A stretch of DNA of 64,000 nucleotides from Cedecea neteri (GTDB taxonomy: Bacteria; Pseudomonadota; Gammaproteobacteria; Enterobacterales; Enterobacteriaceae), in assembly GCF_000758325.1 (NCBI RefSeq), contig NZ_CP009459.1, positions 2,728,001 through 2,792,000 of the forward strand, read 5' to 3'. Below, in pieces: positions 27,289-37,437 of this stretch. Below the pieces are notes generated by a model. It saw only the letters and a program-made list of their open reading frames with translations. It made no database searches and was not told where the DNA came from. How positions within the stretch are numbered: position 1 is the stretch's first letter; each line of letters begins with the position of its first letter. The translations under genes were made by a program, and so were the position numbers.

Positions 27289-30200
27289 TCAGGCCGCGGC
27301 GTTTTCCGCCAGGCTGCGCATAAAGTTACGCACCCATTCCATGCGCGTTTTTCTGTCCTCAAGATCCTGGAAGAACTTCAGTCGGGTAGGGCCGTCCAGG
27401 CGGTAATGCTGCGGCTGCTTCTGCAGCAGGCCAATCAGCCATACCGGATCAACGTGGTTTTTCTCCGCGAACTCGATGGTGCCGCCTTTTTCATTGCCCT
27501 CAATCTTACGCACGCCCAGTTTCTGTGCCTGCTGGCGCAGCGCGGCGATATCCAGCAGATTACGCGCCGCATCCGGCAGAAGGCCAAATCGGTCGATAAG
27601 CTCAACTTTCAGCTCGTCCAGCTCGTGCTCGCCTTTGGCGCTGGCGATGCGTTTGTAGAACGACAGGCGCGTATTGACGTCGGGAATAAAATCATCCGGC
27701 AGCAGGGCGGGCATCCGCAGCTCAACTTCCGTCTGGCTGTTGGTGAGATCTTCCAGCGAGGGCTCGCGACCCTCTTTCAGCGCATCGACGGCGTTTTCCA
27801 GCAGCTCCATGTAGAGCGAGAAGCCGATAGTTTCCATCTGACCGCTCTGATCTTCCCCCAGCAGCTCGCCCGCGCCGCGAATTTCCAGGTCGTGGGTGGC
27901 TAACGCGAACCCGGCACCTAAATCTTCCAGCGAGGCAATCGCCTCCAGGCGCTTTTGCGCGTCCGTGGTCATTGCCTTCGGGTGCGGTGTCAGCAGCCAG
28001 GCATAGGCCTGGTGGTGAGAGCGCCCGACGCGGCCACGCAGCTGGTGAAGCTGCGCCAGACCAAAGTGGTCGGCCCGCTCAATGATGATGGTATTGGCGG
28101 TCGGAATATCGATCCCGGTTTCGATGATTGTGGTGCACACCAGCACGTTAAAACGCTGGTGGTGGAAGTCGTTCATCACCCGCTCCAGTTCGCGCTCGCG
28201 CATCTGGCCGTGGCCGATGGCAATACGCGCTTCTGGCACCAGTTCGGCCAGCTTATCGGCGGCTTTCTGAATGTTTTCGACGTCGTTGAAGAGGTAATAC
28301 ACCTGGCCGCCGCGCAGCACTTCACGCAGGATGGCTTCCCGTACCACCAGGCTGTCGTATTCGCGCACGAAGGTTTTCACCGCCAGGCGGCGAGCCGGTG
28401 GCGTGGCGATAATCGACAGGTCGCGCATGCCGCTCATTGCCATATTCAGGGTTCGCGGAATCGGCGTTGCAGTAAGCGTCAGAATATCCACGTCGGCGCG
28501 CATCGCTTTAATACGCTCTTTGTGGCGCACGCCGAAGCGGTGCTCTTCATCGACAATCAACAGCCCCAGATCGCGCCATTTCACGTCGGCCTGCAGCAGT
28601 TTATGGGTGCCGATCAGAATATCGATTTTCCCTTCGCTGGCCTGTTCCAGAATTTGCGTCTGCTCTTTAGCACTGCGGAAGCGGGAAAGCATCTCAATGC
28701 GCACCGGCCAGTTGGCGAAGCGGTCGCGGAAGTTGTCGTAGTGCTGCTGAGCCAGCAGGGTCGTCGGCACCAGCACCGCCACCTGCTTGTTGTTCTCCAC
28801 TGCCAGGAATGCGGCGCGCATCGCAACTTCGGTTTTACCGAAGCCGACGTCGCCACACACCAGCCTGTCCATCGCCAGCGGGCGACACATGTCGCTCAGC
28901 ACGGCGTTGATGGCCTGGGCCTGGTCCGGCGTAGTTTCAAACGGGAAGCTGTCGCAGAATAGCTGGTACTGCTCGCGATCGTGCTTAAAGGCAAAGCCTT
29001 CTTTGGCGGCGCGCATCGCATAGATATCCAGCAGTTCGGCGGCGACATCGCGCACTTTCTCCGCTGCCTTCTGGCGAGCGCGGGACCAGGCATCGCTGCC
29101 CAGCTTGTGCAGCGGCGCATTTTCATCGGCACCGCCCGCGTAGCGGCTGATCAGGTGCAGGGACGAAACCGGGACGTAAAGTTTCGCATCGCCCGCGTAG
29201 GTCAGCATCAGGTATTCGGCGGTAATGCCCCCGGCTTCCAGCGTGGTCAGTCCGGCGTAGCGGCCCACGCCGTGCTCCAGGTGAACCACCGGCTGGCCCG
29301 CATGCAGCTCGGCCAGGTTGCGGATCAGCGTGTCCGGGTTAATGGTGCGGCGGCTGTCCTGGCGACGGCGGCTAACGCGCTCGCCCAGCAGATCGCTTTC
29401 ACAAATCAACGCCCGGTTGCGCAGGGTATCAATAAAGCCGTGTTCGCTGGCGCCAATCATCAGGTAGCGGCCGTTGCCTTCGGCTTCTTCCAGGCGGTAA
29501 ATGCGTTTGGGCGCGACTTTGATGCGGCCTAGCAGTTCGCCCAGCGCTTCACGGCGGCCTTCACTTTCAACCGAGAAAATCACCGGCCCGGTGAAGGACT
29601 CGAGGAACTTCCGCAGGCTGTCCAGCGGGGCTTTTTGCTGTGCCTGCACAGCCAGATCCGGCAGCGCCCGGTAACCCAGGTTTACGTTGGCGGCTTTCTT
29701 CGCCAGCGAAGCCGTTTTGAGCTGTACGCGCGGCCAGCCTTTCAGCTCACTAAACAGCGAGTCGGTTTTCAGCCACAGATCTTCCGGCGGCAGAAGCGGG
29801 CGCATCGGATCCACGCCGCGATTCTCAAAGCGGGCGTTCGCGTCCAGCCAGAAACGCTCGGCGCTCGCCTCCAGATCGCCTGTATTCACCAGCAGCGTGT
29901 TGGCCGGGAAATAGCTAAACAGCGTCGGCAGCGGTTCGCTGAAGAACAGCGGCTGCCAGTATTCGATCCCGGCAGGCAGCGTGCCTTTACTCACCTGCTG
30001 GTAGATATGTTCGGCGTCGCGCTTGACGTCGAACTTGTCGCGCCACTGGCTGCGGAACAGCTCAATGGCGTTTTTGTCGGTCGGGAATTCATGGGCCGGC
30101 AGCAGATTGATGGCGTCCACTTCTTCCAGCGTGCGCTGGGAATCCACGTCGAAGACGCGCAGGCTGTCGATTTCATCGTCAAAGAAGTCAATGCGGTACG

Positions 30201-30735
30201 GCTGGGCGCTGCCCATCGGGTAGAGGTCGAGCAGGGCGCCGCGGGTGGCAAATTCGCCATGTTCCATTACCTGGTCGACGCTGCGATACCCGGCCTGTTC
30301 CAGCTGCGCGCGCAGGTTATCCCGCGACAGTCTCTGGCCTTTTTTCATCACCAGCGCGTGGCCGTGCAGGTAGCTGTGTGGGCAAACGCGCTGCATCAGC
30401 GTATTCACCGGCATGATCAGCACGCCGCGCTGCATGGTCGGCAGTTGATAAAGGGTGGACAGGCGCGACGAGATGATTTCCTGATGCGGCGAGAAGCTGT
30501 CATAAGGCAGCGTTTCCCAGTCGGCGAGATTGACCACCAGGTTGTCGGTGAACTGGGTAATTTCATCGTGCAGGCGCAGCGCGTTCTGCATATCCGGGGC
30601 AATCAGCACCACCGGGCCGCTATGGCGTTCAACGATTTCGGCGACTTCGGTCGCGCAGGCTGAACCGGTCAGCTCGCCCAGCAGGCGTTGTTCTGCGGGT
30701 TTACTCGGTAGGTCGTAACGGGCATGTTCAGGCAT
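27289..30735 (-). CDS. mfd: Transcription-repair coupling factor Mfd
   Basis: Mfd is a large DNA translocase that removes stalled RNA polymerase and recruits UvrA to the lesion. It is 1148 residues from the ATG at 30735, exactly the E. coli length; an upstream ATG at 30771 adds 12 residues with no support. The UvrB-homology region (TLPYDSFSPHQEIISSRL) lies near the N-terminus, followed by the RNA-polymerase-interaction domain (VHLEHGVGRYAGL). The SF2 motor has Walker A GDVGFGKTEVAM near 595, VDEEHRFGVRHKER and TLTATPIPRTLNMA. The C-terminal TRCF domain is complete. Confidence 0.96.
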   Translation of the reverse strand: MPEHARYDLPSKPAEQRLLGELTGSACATEVAEIVERHSGPVVLIAPDMQNALRLHDEITQFTDNLVVNLADWETLPYDSFSPHQEIISSRLSTLYQLPTMQRGVLIMPVNTLMQRVCPHSYLHGHALVMKKGQRLSRDNLRAQLEQAGYRSVDQVMEHGEFATRGALLDLYPMGSAQPYRIDFFDDEIDSLRVFDVDSQRTLEEVDAINLLPAHEFPTDKNAIELFRSQWRDKFDVKRDAEHIYQQVSKGTLPAGIEYWQPLFFSEPLPTLFSYFPANTLLVNTGDLEASAERFWLDANARFENRGVDPMRPLLPPEDLWLKTDSLFSELKGWPRVQLKTASLAKKAANVNLGYRALPDLAVQAQQKAPLDSLRKFLESFTGPVIFSVESEGRREALGELLGRIKVAPKRIYRLEEAEGNGRYLMIGASEHGFIDTLRNRALICESDLLGERVSRRRQDSRRTINPDTLIRNLAELHAGQPVVHLEHGVGRYAGLTTLEAGGITAEYLMLTYAGDAKLYVPVSSLHLISRYAGGADENAPLHKLGSDAWSRARQKAAEKVRDVAAELLDIYAMRAAKEGFAFKHDREQYQLFCDSFPFETTPDQAQAINAVLSDMCRPLAMDRLVCGDVGFGKTEVAMRAAFLAVENNKQVAVLVPTTLLAQQHYDNFRDRFANWPVRIEMLSRFRSAKEQTQILEQASEGKIDILIGTHKLLQADVKWRDLGLLIVDEEHRFGVRHKERIKAMRADVDILTLTATPIPRTLNMAMSGMRDLSIIATPPARRLAVKTFVREYDSLVVREAILREVLRGGQVYYLFNDVENIQKAADKLAELVPEARIAIGHGQMRERELERVMNDFHHQRFNVLVCTTIIETGIDIPTANTIIIERADHFGLAQLHQLRGRVGRSHHQAYAWLLTPHPKAMTTDAQKRLEAIASLEDLGAGFALATHDLEIRGAGELLGEDQSGQMETIGFSLYMELLENAVDALKEGREPSLEDLTNSQTEVELRMPALLPDDFIPDVNTRLSFYKRIASAKGEHELDELKVELIDRFGLLPDAARNLLDIAALRQQAQKLGVRKIEGNEKGGTIEFAEKNHVDPVWLIGLLQKQPQHYRLDGPTRLKFFQDLEDRKTRMEWVRNFMRSLAENAAA

Positions 30736-30851
30736 AGTCAGCGCGCGTTCTCCAGAAAGCCGTGTTTTCACGGTAATAATATAAATTTTCTCTACTTATT
30801 ATCCGTGATGGCGGCGCGAGTGCAACCGCTGAAAATAACGATAGATGCGGT

Positions 30852-31778
30852 TCAGAGCATTTGTCGTTTCTGCTGGCTGAGCTTGCGATATTGCTGGGGT
30901 GACATACCGACGTAGCGGCTGAAGGTGCTATAGAATCGGCTACTGGAGCGGAAGCCCGCGGTCATCGCCACATCGAGGATGGTTTTGTCGGTGTCGCTGA
31001 GCAGAGCGCGCACGTGATTAACGCGCATCACCGTAATGTACTGTTTTAACGTGAGCTGCATGACGCGCTGGAAAATACCCATGGCATAGTTAGCGTTGAG
31101 TTTTACGTGATCTGCGACGTCGTTGATGGTCAGCGCCTGATCGTAATTATCGGCAATAAAGCCCAGCATCTGGCTGACATAGAATTGCGCGTGACGAGAG
31201 ACGCTGTTCTTGTGGGTGCGCGAGGTTTTGTTGAGCAGAATCGGCTGCCATCCCGAAAGGCTAAAGCGCTTAAGCATCAGACCAATTTCATCGATCGCCA
31301 ACTGCCGGATCTGCTCGTTCGGACTGTTGGCTTCCTGCTGCCAGCGCAGGACTTCGAAGGTGCTGAGCTGCTGAGTCTCGAGTGATTTCACCACCATGCC
31401 GTGAGTCACGTGGTTAATGAGTTCGCGATCCAGTGGCCAGGAGAGAAAGAGGTGCATGGGCAGGCTTAAAATCGCCATTTGCCGGCAGTTGCCCGGGCGG
31501 GTTAACTGATGCGGCGTACAGGCCCAGAACATCGTGATATGACCCTGTTTGATCTGCACCACTTCGTTGTTAATCAGATATTCCACGTCGCCATCAAACG
31601 GCACGTTAACCTCCACCTGGCCGTGCCAGTGGCTGGCGGCCATAGCATGCGGTCGACGCAGCTCAATATCCATACGCTGATATTCAGAATAGAGTGACAG
31701 CGGACTGCGAGTCTGCTTCTCATCGCCGTTGCACATATGCGGGTCAGGCGGCAGAAAGGTAATTGGCTCATCGCTCAT
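30852..31778 (-). CDS. melR: AraC-family melibiose regulator MelR
   Basis: MelR activates melAB when melibiose is present and acts with CRP in E. coli. The 308-residue protein has an N-terminal cupin-type sensing domain (SHWHGQVEVNVPFDGDVEYL near residue 45) and two C-terminal helix-turn-helix motifs (LTINDVADHVKLNANYAMGIF and ILDVAMTAGFRSSSRFYSTF). I use the ATG at 31778, which has GGAG five bases upstream, not the GTG at 31784. It is divergent from melA. In E. coli K-12 this locus lies elsewhere on the chromosome. Confidence 0.95.
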   Translation of the reverse strand: MSDEPITFLPPDPHMCNGDEKQTRSPLSLYSEYQRMDIELRRPHAMAASHWHGQVEVNVPFDGDVEYLINNEVVQIKQGHITMFWACTPHQLTRPGNCRQMAILSLPMHLFLSWPLDRELINHVTHGMVVKSLETQQLSTFEVLRWQQEANSPNEQIRQLAIDEIGLMLKRFSLSGWQPILLNKTSRTHKNSVSRHAQFYVSQMLGFIADNYDQALTINDVADHVKLNANYAMGIFQRVMQLTLKQYITVMRVNHVRALLSDTDKTILDVAMTAGFRSSSRFYSTFSRYVGMSPQQYRKLSQQKRQML

Positions 31779-31902
31779 CGTCACTCCATTTCCTGAATTA
31801 TCAGAATCATGTCATCAGTACGGATTCAGTCTCCGGCTCTTCCATTGATATTAGCCTGGCTAACAGGCCGGATACTCTGCTTTTCAGTCTATTTATTCCC
31901 AA

Positions 31903-31942
31903 AAACTCAGATTTTGTAGCGATCGACATCAGATCTGAGTTT
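31903..31942. promoter_or_regulatory. Inverted repeat in the melR-melA intergenic region
   Basis: AAACTCAGAT at 31903-31912 and ATCTGAGTTT at 31933-31942 are perfectly complementary and 20 bases apart. The position, between divergent regulator and target genes, fits paired MelR sites or looping, but I cannot align them to the known MelR consensus. Confidence 0.5.
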
Positions 31943-32029
31943 CCGGGAATGCTCAATGGGGAAGATGGAGGTTTTTGCCGGAGGCGCGTGCCACGATGAA
32001 GATGTTACCTACTGTTCTGGAGAGTGATA

Positions 32030-33382
32030 ATGACAGCCCCAAAAATTACCTTTATCGGCGCGGGTTCGACCATCTTCGTCAAAAATATTCTGGGCGATGT
32101 TTTTCATCGCGAAGCGCTCAGGTCGGCACACATTGCGCTGATGGATATTGACGAGACGCGCCTGGAAGAGTCACACATCGTGGTGCGCAAACTGATGGAT
32201 TCCGCCGGGGCATCCGGCTACATCACCTGCCACACCGATCAAAAAACAGCGCTGCAAGGAGCTGATTTCGTGGTGGTTGCGTTCCAGATTGGCGGCTACG
32301 AGCCTTGTACCGTCACCGATTTTGAGGTGTGTAAGCGTCATGGGCTGGAGCAAACTATTGCTGATACGCTCGGCCCCGGCGGCATTATGCGCGCCCTGCG
32401 TACCATCCCGCATCTGTGGCGGATTTGCGACGATATGACCGAAGTGTGCCCGAATGCGACGATGCTCAACTATGTTAACCCGATGGCGATGAACACCTGG
32501 GCAATGTATGCCCGCTACCCGCATATCAAGCAAGTGGGACTCTGCCATTCGGTGCAGGGTACGGCGGAAGAGCTGGCCCGCGATCTGAATATTGATCCGG
32601 CCACGCTGCGCTACCGCAGTGCCGGGATAAACCATATGGCGTTTTATCTTGAGCTGGAACGCAAAACCGCAGAGGGGCATCACGTCAACCTCTATCCGGA
32701 ACTGCTCGCAGCCTATGAAGCGGGCCAGGCCCCGAAACCGAATATTCACGGTAATGAACGCTGCCAGAATATTGTGCGCTATGAGATGTTTAAAAAGCTG
32801 GGCTATTTTGTCACCGAATCGTCAGAGCACTTTGCGGAATATACCCCGTGGTTTATCAAGCCGGGGCGTGAAGATCTGATTGAGCGCTATAAAGTGCCGC
32901 TGGATGAGTACCCGAAACGCTGCGTCGAACAGCTGGCTAACTGGCATAAAGAGCTGGAAGAGTATAAAACGGCTGAACGCATAGATATTAAGCCTTCGCG
33001 CGAGTATGCCAGCACCATTATGAATGCCATCTGGACCGGCGAACCTAGCGTAATTTACGGTAACGTCCGTAACGACGGGCTTATCGACAACCTGCCGCAG
33101 GGGAGCTGCGTTGAAGTAGCCTGCCTGGTGGATGCCAACGGTATACAGCCCACCAAAGTTGGCGGGATCCCATCGCATCTGGCCGCCATGATGCAAACCA
33201 ACATCAACGTTCAGACGCTGCTGACCGAGGCCATTCTGACTGAAAATCGTGACCGCGTTTACCATGCGGCGATGATGGATCCTCACACCGCGGCAGTCCT
33301 GGGCATCGAAGAGATTTATGCGCTGGTGGATGACCTGATCGCCGCGCACGGAGACTGGCTGCCAGCCTGGCTGCATCACTAA
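32030..33382 (+). CDS. melA: Alpha-galactosidase MelA
   Basis: MelA is a cytoplasmic GH4 enzyme that hydrolyses melibiose to galactose and glucose using NAD+ and Mn2+. It has the NAD motif ITFIGAGSTIFVKNILGD, the GH4 segments ADTLGPGGIMRALRTIP and NYVNPMAMNTWAM, and the metal-ligand cysteine and histidine in GLCHSVQGT near residue 174 and INHMAFYLE near 205. The ATG at 32030 is five bases from GGAGAG and gives 450 residues; a GTG at 32024 is less likely. melB follows after 84 bases that contain a hairpin. Confidence 0.96.
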   Translation: MTAPKITFIGAGSTIFVKNILGDVFHREALRSAHIALMDIDETRLEESHIVVRKLMDSAGASGYITCHTDQKTALQGADFVVVAFQIGGYEPCTVTDFEVCKRHGLEQTIADTLGPGGIMRALRTIPHLWRICDDMTEVCPNATMLNYVNPMAMNTWAMYARYPHIKQVGLCHSVQGTAEELARDLNIDPATLRYRSAGINHMAFYLELERKTAEGHHVNLYPELLAAYEAGQAPKPNIHGNERCQNIVRYEMFKKLGYFVTESSEHFAEYTPWFIKPGREDLIERYKVPLDEYPKRCVEQLANWHKELEEYKTAERIDIKPSREYASTIMNAIWTGEPSVIYGNVRNDGLIDNLPQGSCVEVACLVDANGIQPTKVGGIPSHLAAMMQTNINVQTLLTEAILTENRDRVYHAAMMDPHTAAVLGIEEIYALVDDLIAAHGDWLPAWLHH

Positions 33383-33391
33383 TAAAAAACG

Positions 33392-33414
33392 ACGCCGGGC
33401 ATAAGTCCCGGCGT
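33392..33414 (+). other. Intercistronic hairpin between melA and melB
   Basis: A perfect 8-bp stem, ACGCCGGG/CCCGGCGT, has a seven-base loop. There is no T-run, so it more likely stabilises the melA mRNA or modulates melB expression than terminates it. Confidence 0.55.
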
Positions 33415-33466
33415 TGACCTCTCTAATAACAGAAGGCGGGCGCTGGTAACGGTGACCCGGTACCCT

Positions 33467-34897
33467 ATGAGCATCTCTCTGACAACAAAACTCAGTTACG
33501 GATTCGGTGCATTTGGTAAGGATTTCGCCATCGGTATCGTCTACATGTACCTGATGTACTATTACACCGATGTCGTGGGTTTATCGGTAGGCGTGGTAGG
33601 AACCCTGTTCCTGGTGGCAAAAATCTGGAACGCGTTTAACGACCCGGTGATGGGCTGGATTGTGAACGCCACGCGATCGCGGTGGGGCAAATTTAAGCCG
33701 TGGATCCTGCTCGGCACGCTGACGAACTCGCTGGTACTGTTTTTACTGTTCAGCGCTCACCTTTTTGAAGGGACGACCCAGGTGGTGTTTGTCTGTATCA
33801 CCTACATCCTCTGGGGTACGACCTACACCCTGATGGATATTCCGTTCTGGTCACTGGTGCCAACCATCACGCTGGATAAGCGTGAACGCGAACAGCTGGT
33901 GCCGTTCCCGCGTTTTTTTGCGAGCCTGGCTGGATTCGTGACTGCCGGGATAACGCTGCCGTTCGTGAACTATGTGGGAGGGGCTGACCGCGGGTTTGGT
34001 TTTCAGATGTTCACGCTGGTGCTGATCGCGTTCTTTATTGCCTCCACGATTGTCACGCTGCGTAACGTTCATGAGGTTTTCTCGTCAGACAACGAGGCCA
34101 CGGCGGACAGTACCCGACTGTCGCTGAAAGCCATACTCGCCCTTATCTACAAAAATGATCAGCTTTCTTGCCTGCTGGGGATGGCGCTGGCCTATAACGT
34201 CGCCTCCAATATCATTACCGGCTTTGCCATTTACTATTTCACCTATGTCGTCGGCAATGCGGATCTGTTCCCGTACTATCTTTCTTATGCCGGGGCGGCA
34301 AATCTGCTCACCCTGGTACTGTTCCCACGTCTGGCGAAAGCGCTGTCCCGCCGTATTCTGTGGGCGGGGGCTTCGATTCTGCCGATGGTCAGCGGGGGCG
34401 TGCTGTTGGTGATGGCGCTGGCGGGCTCGGCTAATGTGCTGGTCATCTGCCTTGCGGGCGTATTCCTTAACGTCGGCACCGCGCTGTTCTGGGTGCTGCA
34501 GGTGATTATGGTGGCGGATACCGTTGATTACGGTGAATACAAGTTTAACGTTCGCTGCGAAAGTATTGCCTATGCGGTGCAGACGATGGTGGTGAAGGGC
34601 GGTTCGGCATTTTCAGCCTTCTTTATCGCGGTCATTTTAGGCGTCATTGGTTATGCGCCGAACGTCGCCCAGTCGGCTGACACAATACTCGGGATGCAGT
34701 TCATCATGATTGCGCTGCCGACGTTATTCTTTGCCATCACCCTGGTGCTCTATTTCCGCTTTTATCGTCTGAACGGCGACCGGCTTCGCAAAATCCAGAT
34801 CCACCTGCTGGATAAATATCGCAAAGTGTCGCCCCCGACGGTGTCACCGGAAACACCGGCCATGCCGATAGCTGTTACACGCGATGTCCGGGCTTAA
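33467..34897 (+). CDS. melB: Melibiose:cation symporter MelB
   Basis: MelB is the inner-membrane GPH-family symporter that brings in melibiose with Na+, Li+ or H+. It has 476 residues and 12 predicted membrane helices, starting [20 protein letters not shown] with Asp19. Asp59 and Asp124 (YTLMDIPFW) are kept. Position 55, an Asp in E. coli and a main Na+ ligand, is Asn here (IWNAFNDP; codon AAC at 33629-33631), and Arg52 is Lys. The ATG at 33467 matches the known N-terminus; a GTG at 33452 adds five residues with no support. Confidence 0.96.
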   Translation: MSISLTTKLSYGFGAFGKDFAIGIVYMYLMYYYTDVVGLSVGVVGTLFLVAKIWNAFNDPVMGWIVNATRSRWGKFKPWILLGTLTNSLVLFLLFSAHLFEGTTQVVFVCITYILWGTTYTLMDIPFWSLVPTITLDKREREQLVPFPRFFASLAGFVTAGITLPFVNYVGGADRGFGFQMFTLVLIAFFIASTIVTLRNVHEVFSSDNEATADSTRLSLKAILALIYKNDQLSCLLGMALAYNVASNIITGFAIYYFTYVVGNADLFPYYLSYAGAANLLTLVLFPRLAKALSRRILWAGASILPMVSGGVLLVMALAGSANVLVICLAGVFLNVGTALFWVLQVIMVADTVDYGEYKFNVRCESIAYAVQTMVVKGGSAFSAFFIAVILGVIGYAPNVAQSADTILGMQFIMIALPTLFFAITLVLYFRFYRLNGDRLRKIQIHLLDKYRKVSPPTVSPETPAMPIAVTRDVRA

Positions 34898-34904
34898 TCC
34901 ACAG

Positions 34905-34930
34905 AAAAGCAACCCGCTCAGGCGGGTTGC
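34905..34930 (-). terminator. Terminator between melB and ycfT
   Basis: The 9-bp stem GCAACCCGC/GCGGGTTGC has a TCAG loop. On the minus strand it is followed by TTTTCTG, so it serves ycfT best. On the plus strand the T-run is missing. Confidence 0.8.
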
Positions 34931-34938
34931 TGCAGCAT

Positions 34939-36003
34939 TTACCGGCTGGCGACGATTTGTGCGGGAGGCGAGAAAAACAGATCGCCAAATAGCGCGACCG
35001 AAAGTTTACGGAAACCGAGACCAACCAGCGTACAAATACCCAGACTAACAAACGGGTAGACCAGCAGAATCGCCAGTAGCAGCGTGTCAGCAAGCTCACC
35101 GCTGTTGATTTTAGCCAGCATCACCAGGCTTATCGCTTCGATCAAAATGCGGTGCGTGGTGTAAATGGCAATCGTGTTCGAGCCCACCACGTTCAGGAAG
35201 CCGTCTTCACGTGCTTCGCGCCAGCCGTTCAGCAAATAGAAACCGCGCAGGATAGCCACGATAGACACCAGAGAAATCACCAGCGGCACGTTGACAAAGT
35301 AAAGCGCCAGCGATCCCAGGGCGATGCCTGCGCAGACAAACGGGTGTTGCGAAAAGCGGAAGTCCTTCATCCAGGCCATCAGCAAAGGGCCAAACCACGC
35401 GCCGAGGCCGTAATACACCATATTCCGCACCACGCTGTTCAGCCCCCACCACGGCAGCGGCACAAAGGCGATAACCACGTTGATGCCCATCAGCGCCAGC
35501 AGCACCGGGATGCGGTAGCGGCGCAGGGCTTTAAACATCACGAAGTAAACCAGCAGGGCGTAGAGATACCACAGGCTGGTGCTGGCCTTCGCCATGCTGA
35601 GAGCAAACTGCCCCAGCGAGTCGGCGTAAGCGGCGTTAGACGCCGGATTGCGCTCAAGATCGGGTGCCAGCCACTGGTTAAGGTGCGTCAGCGCGATCCA
35701 CTGAATCAGGCCCCACAGCAGCAGTACGTAAAAAATGTTCCACAGCCGCTTGTCCACGCTGTCGCGCCATTTCACTTCATGGATGTAGCGGGTGATCAGG
35801 TAGCCGGAAATAAAGAAGAACACCGGCATTCGGAAGGGGGCGAGGTAGAGATTAAGGTAAACCCAGAGTTTGGCGACATACAGATTCAGGCCGGGCCCGA
35901 GAGATGTGAGGTGAGGGTAGAAGGTAATCACCGAATGGTAGATAACCACCAGGCAAATGCATAATCCTTTGATTTGGTTGATCCAGAGTTGCTTTTTCTT
36001 CAT
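34939..36003 (-). CDS. ycfT: Acyltransferase-3 family inner-membrane protein YcfT
   Basis: This multi-span membrane protein of the acyltransferase-3 (OafA/NodX) family is 354 residues with about 10 helices. The start MKKKQLWINQIKGLCICLVV carries the conserved first-helix region, followed by VIYHSVITFYPH, with the family His near residue 23, and by MPVFFFISGYLITRY. The acceptor is unknown. Position between mfd/mel and lolC matches E. coli ycfT, which lies directly next to mfd there. It is divergent from lolC. Confidence 0.88.
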   Translation of the reverse strand: MKKKQLWINQIKGLCICLVVIYHSVITFYPHLTSLGPGLNLYVAKLWVYLNLYLAPFRMPVFFFISGYLITRYIHEVKWRDSVDKRLWNIFYVLLLWGLIQWIALTHLNQWLAPDLERNPASNAAYADSLGQFALSMAKASTSLWYLYALLVYFVMFKALRRYRIPVLLALMGINVVIAFVPLPWWGLNSVVRNMVYYGLGAWFGPLLMAWMKDFRFSQHPFVCAGIALGSLALYFVNVPLVISLVSIVAILRGFYLLNGWREAREDGFLNVVGSNTIAIYTTHRILIEAISLVMLAKINSGELADTLLLAILLVYPFVSLGICTLVGLGFRKLSVALFGDLFFSPPAQIVASR

Positions 36004-36237
36004 GCGATATCCGCGTCGTGACGGGCTCCAGTTGTCATGGGCCTGCTATCCTGGTGTCAAACCGATGCGATCTCGACCTCAATTGTCTGTTTTTGGCGCT
36101 GATTTGGTAAATTTAGGAAAAGGTGCAGGCACTTGAGATGTAACGGGAATAATTTAGTCGACGGAATTCATTTGGCCGGGGAGGTGTCGTATACTTCCCG
36201 GATCTTTGCTTAGGCAACCCGCAACAAGACGGATTTC

Positions 36238-37437
36238 ATGTATCAACCTGTCGCGTTATTTATAGGCCTGCGCTACATGCGTGGGCGAGCAGCGGACCGC
36301 TTCGGTCGCTTTGTCTCCTGGCTGTCGACGATTGGTATCACCCTCGGGGTGATGGCGCTGGTCACGGTTCTTTCGGTGATGAATGGCTTCGAGCGTGAGC
36401 TGCAAAACAACATCCTCGGCCTGATGCCGCAGGCGTTGATCACATCCCCTTCCGGCTCTATTAATCCCCAGCAGCTTCCCGCCGATTCCCTGAAACTTCA
36501 GGGCGTAACGCGTATTGCGCCGCTGACGACCGGCGACGTGGTGCTGCAAAGCGCCCGCAGCGTGGGCGTTGGCGTCATGCTGGGTGTGCAGCCGGACGAG
36601 AAAGATCCGCTTTCCCCGTACCTGGTTAACGTCAAGCAAGCCGATTTGGTGGCCGGGCAATATAACGTCATCCTCGGTGAGCAGCTCGCCGGCTCGTTGG
36701 GCGTTAAGCGCGGGGAAACCATTCGCATTATGGTGCCGTCCGCCAGCCAGTTTACGCCGATGGGGCGTTTACCGAGCCAGCGTCTGTTCACCGTGATCGG
36801 TACCTTCGCCGCCAGCAGCGAAGTGGACGGCTACCAGATGCTGGTCAACCAGCAGGACGCCTCGCGCCTGATGCGCTACCCGGCGGGGAATATCACCGGC
36901 TGGCGTCTGTGGCTGGCTGAGCCGCTCAAGGTCGATGTGCTGAGCCAACAAACGCTGCCGCAGGGCACCGAATGGAAAGACTGGCGCGAGCGCAAAGGCG
37001 AGCTGTTCCAGGCCGTGCGCATGGAGAAAAACATGATGGGGCTGCTGCTGAGCCTGATCGTGGCCGTCGCCGCTTTTAACATCATTACTTCCCTTGGCCT
37101 GCTGGTGATGGAAAAGCAGGGCGAAGTGGCGATTCTGCAAACCCAGGGGCTAACCCGCCGCCAGATTATGACGGTGTTTATGGTTCAGGGCGCGGGTGCG
37201 GGCGTGATTGGCGCGCTGCTCGGGGCTTTACTCGGGGCGCTGCTTGCCAGCCAGTTGAATAATTTAATGCCGATCATCGGCATCCTGCTTGATGGCGCGG
37301 CCCTGCCGGTAGCCATTGAACCTGTACAGGTTGTGGTGATTGCCATTGTGGCGATGGCCATTGCTTTGCTGTCCACGCTTTACCCTTCGTGGCGCGCCGC
37401 CGCGACCCAACCCGCTGAGGCTTTACGTTATGAGTAA
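36238..37437 (+). CDS. lolC: Lipoprotein-releasing ABC transporter permease LolC
   Basis: LolC is one of two membrane subunits of LolCDE, which extracts mature lipoproteins from the inner membrane and passes them to LolA. It is 399 residues, as in E. coli. It has an N-terminal helix after [17 protein letters not shown], a large periplasmic MacB-like domain (about residues 48-265) and three C-terminal helices of the FtsX fold. The end overlaps lolD by eight bases. A 234-base region between ycfT and lolC should hold the operon promoter. Confidence 0.96.
   Translation: MYQPVALFIGLRYMRGRAADRFGRFVSWLSTIGITLGVMALVTVLSVMNGFERELQNNILGLMPQALITSPSGSINPQQLPADSLKLQGVTRIAPLTTGDVVLQSARSVGVGVMLGVQPDEKDPLSPYLVNVKQADLVAGQYNVILGEQLAGSLGVKRGETIRIMVPSASQFTPMGRLPSQRLFTVIGTFAASSEVDGYQMLVNQQDASRLMRYPAGNITGWRLWLAEPLKVDVLSQQTLPQGTEWKDWRERKGELFQAVRMEKNMMGLLLSLIVAVAAFNIITSLGLLVMEKQGEVAILQTQGLTRRQIMTVFMVQGAGAGVIGALLGALLGALLASQLNNLMPIIGILLDGAALPVAIEPVQVVVIAIVAMAIALLSTLYPSWRAAATQPAEALRYE

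Noticed and set aside
27955..28962. Open frame of 335 codons antisense to the mfd motor domain
   Set aside because: The minus-strand helicase motifs explain the sequence; the plus-strand frame has none.
29635..30663. Long open frame of 342 codons antisense to mfd
   Set aside because: It is a mirror of the GC-rich mfd reading frame. Composition is low-complexity in Gln, His and Arg, with no family motif, no ribosome binding site and no conserved neighbour.
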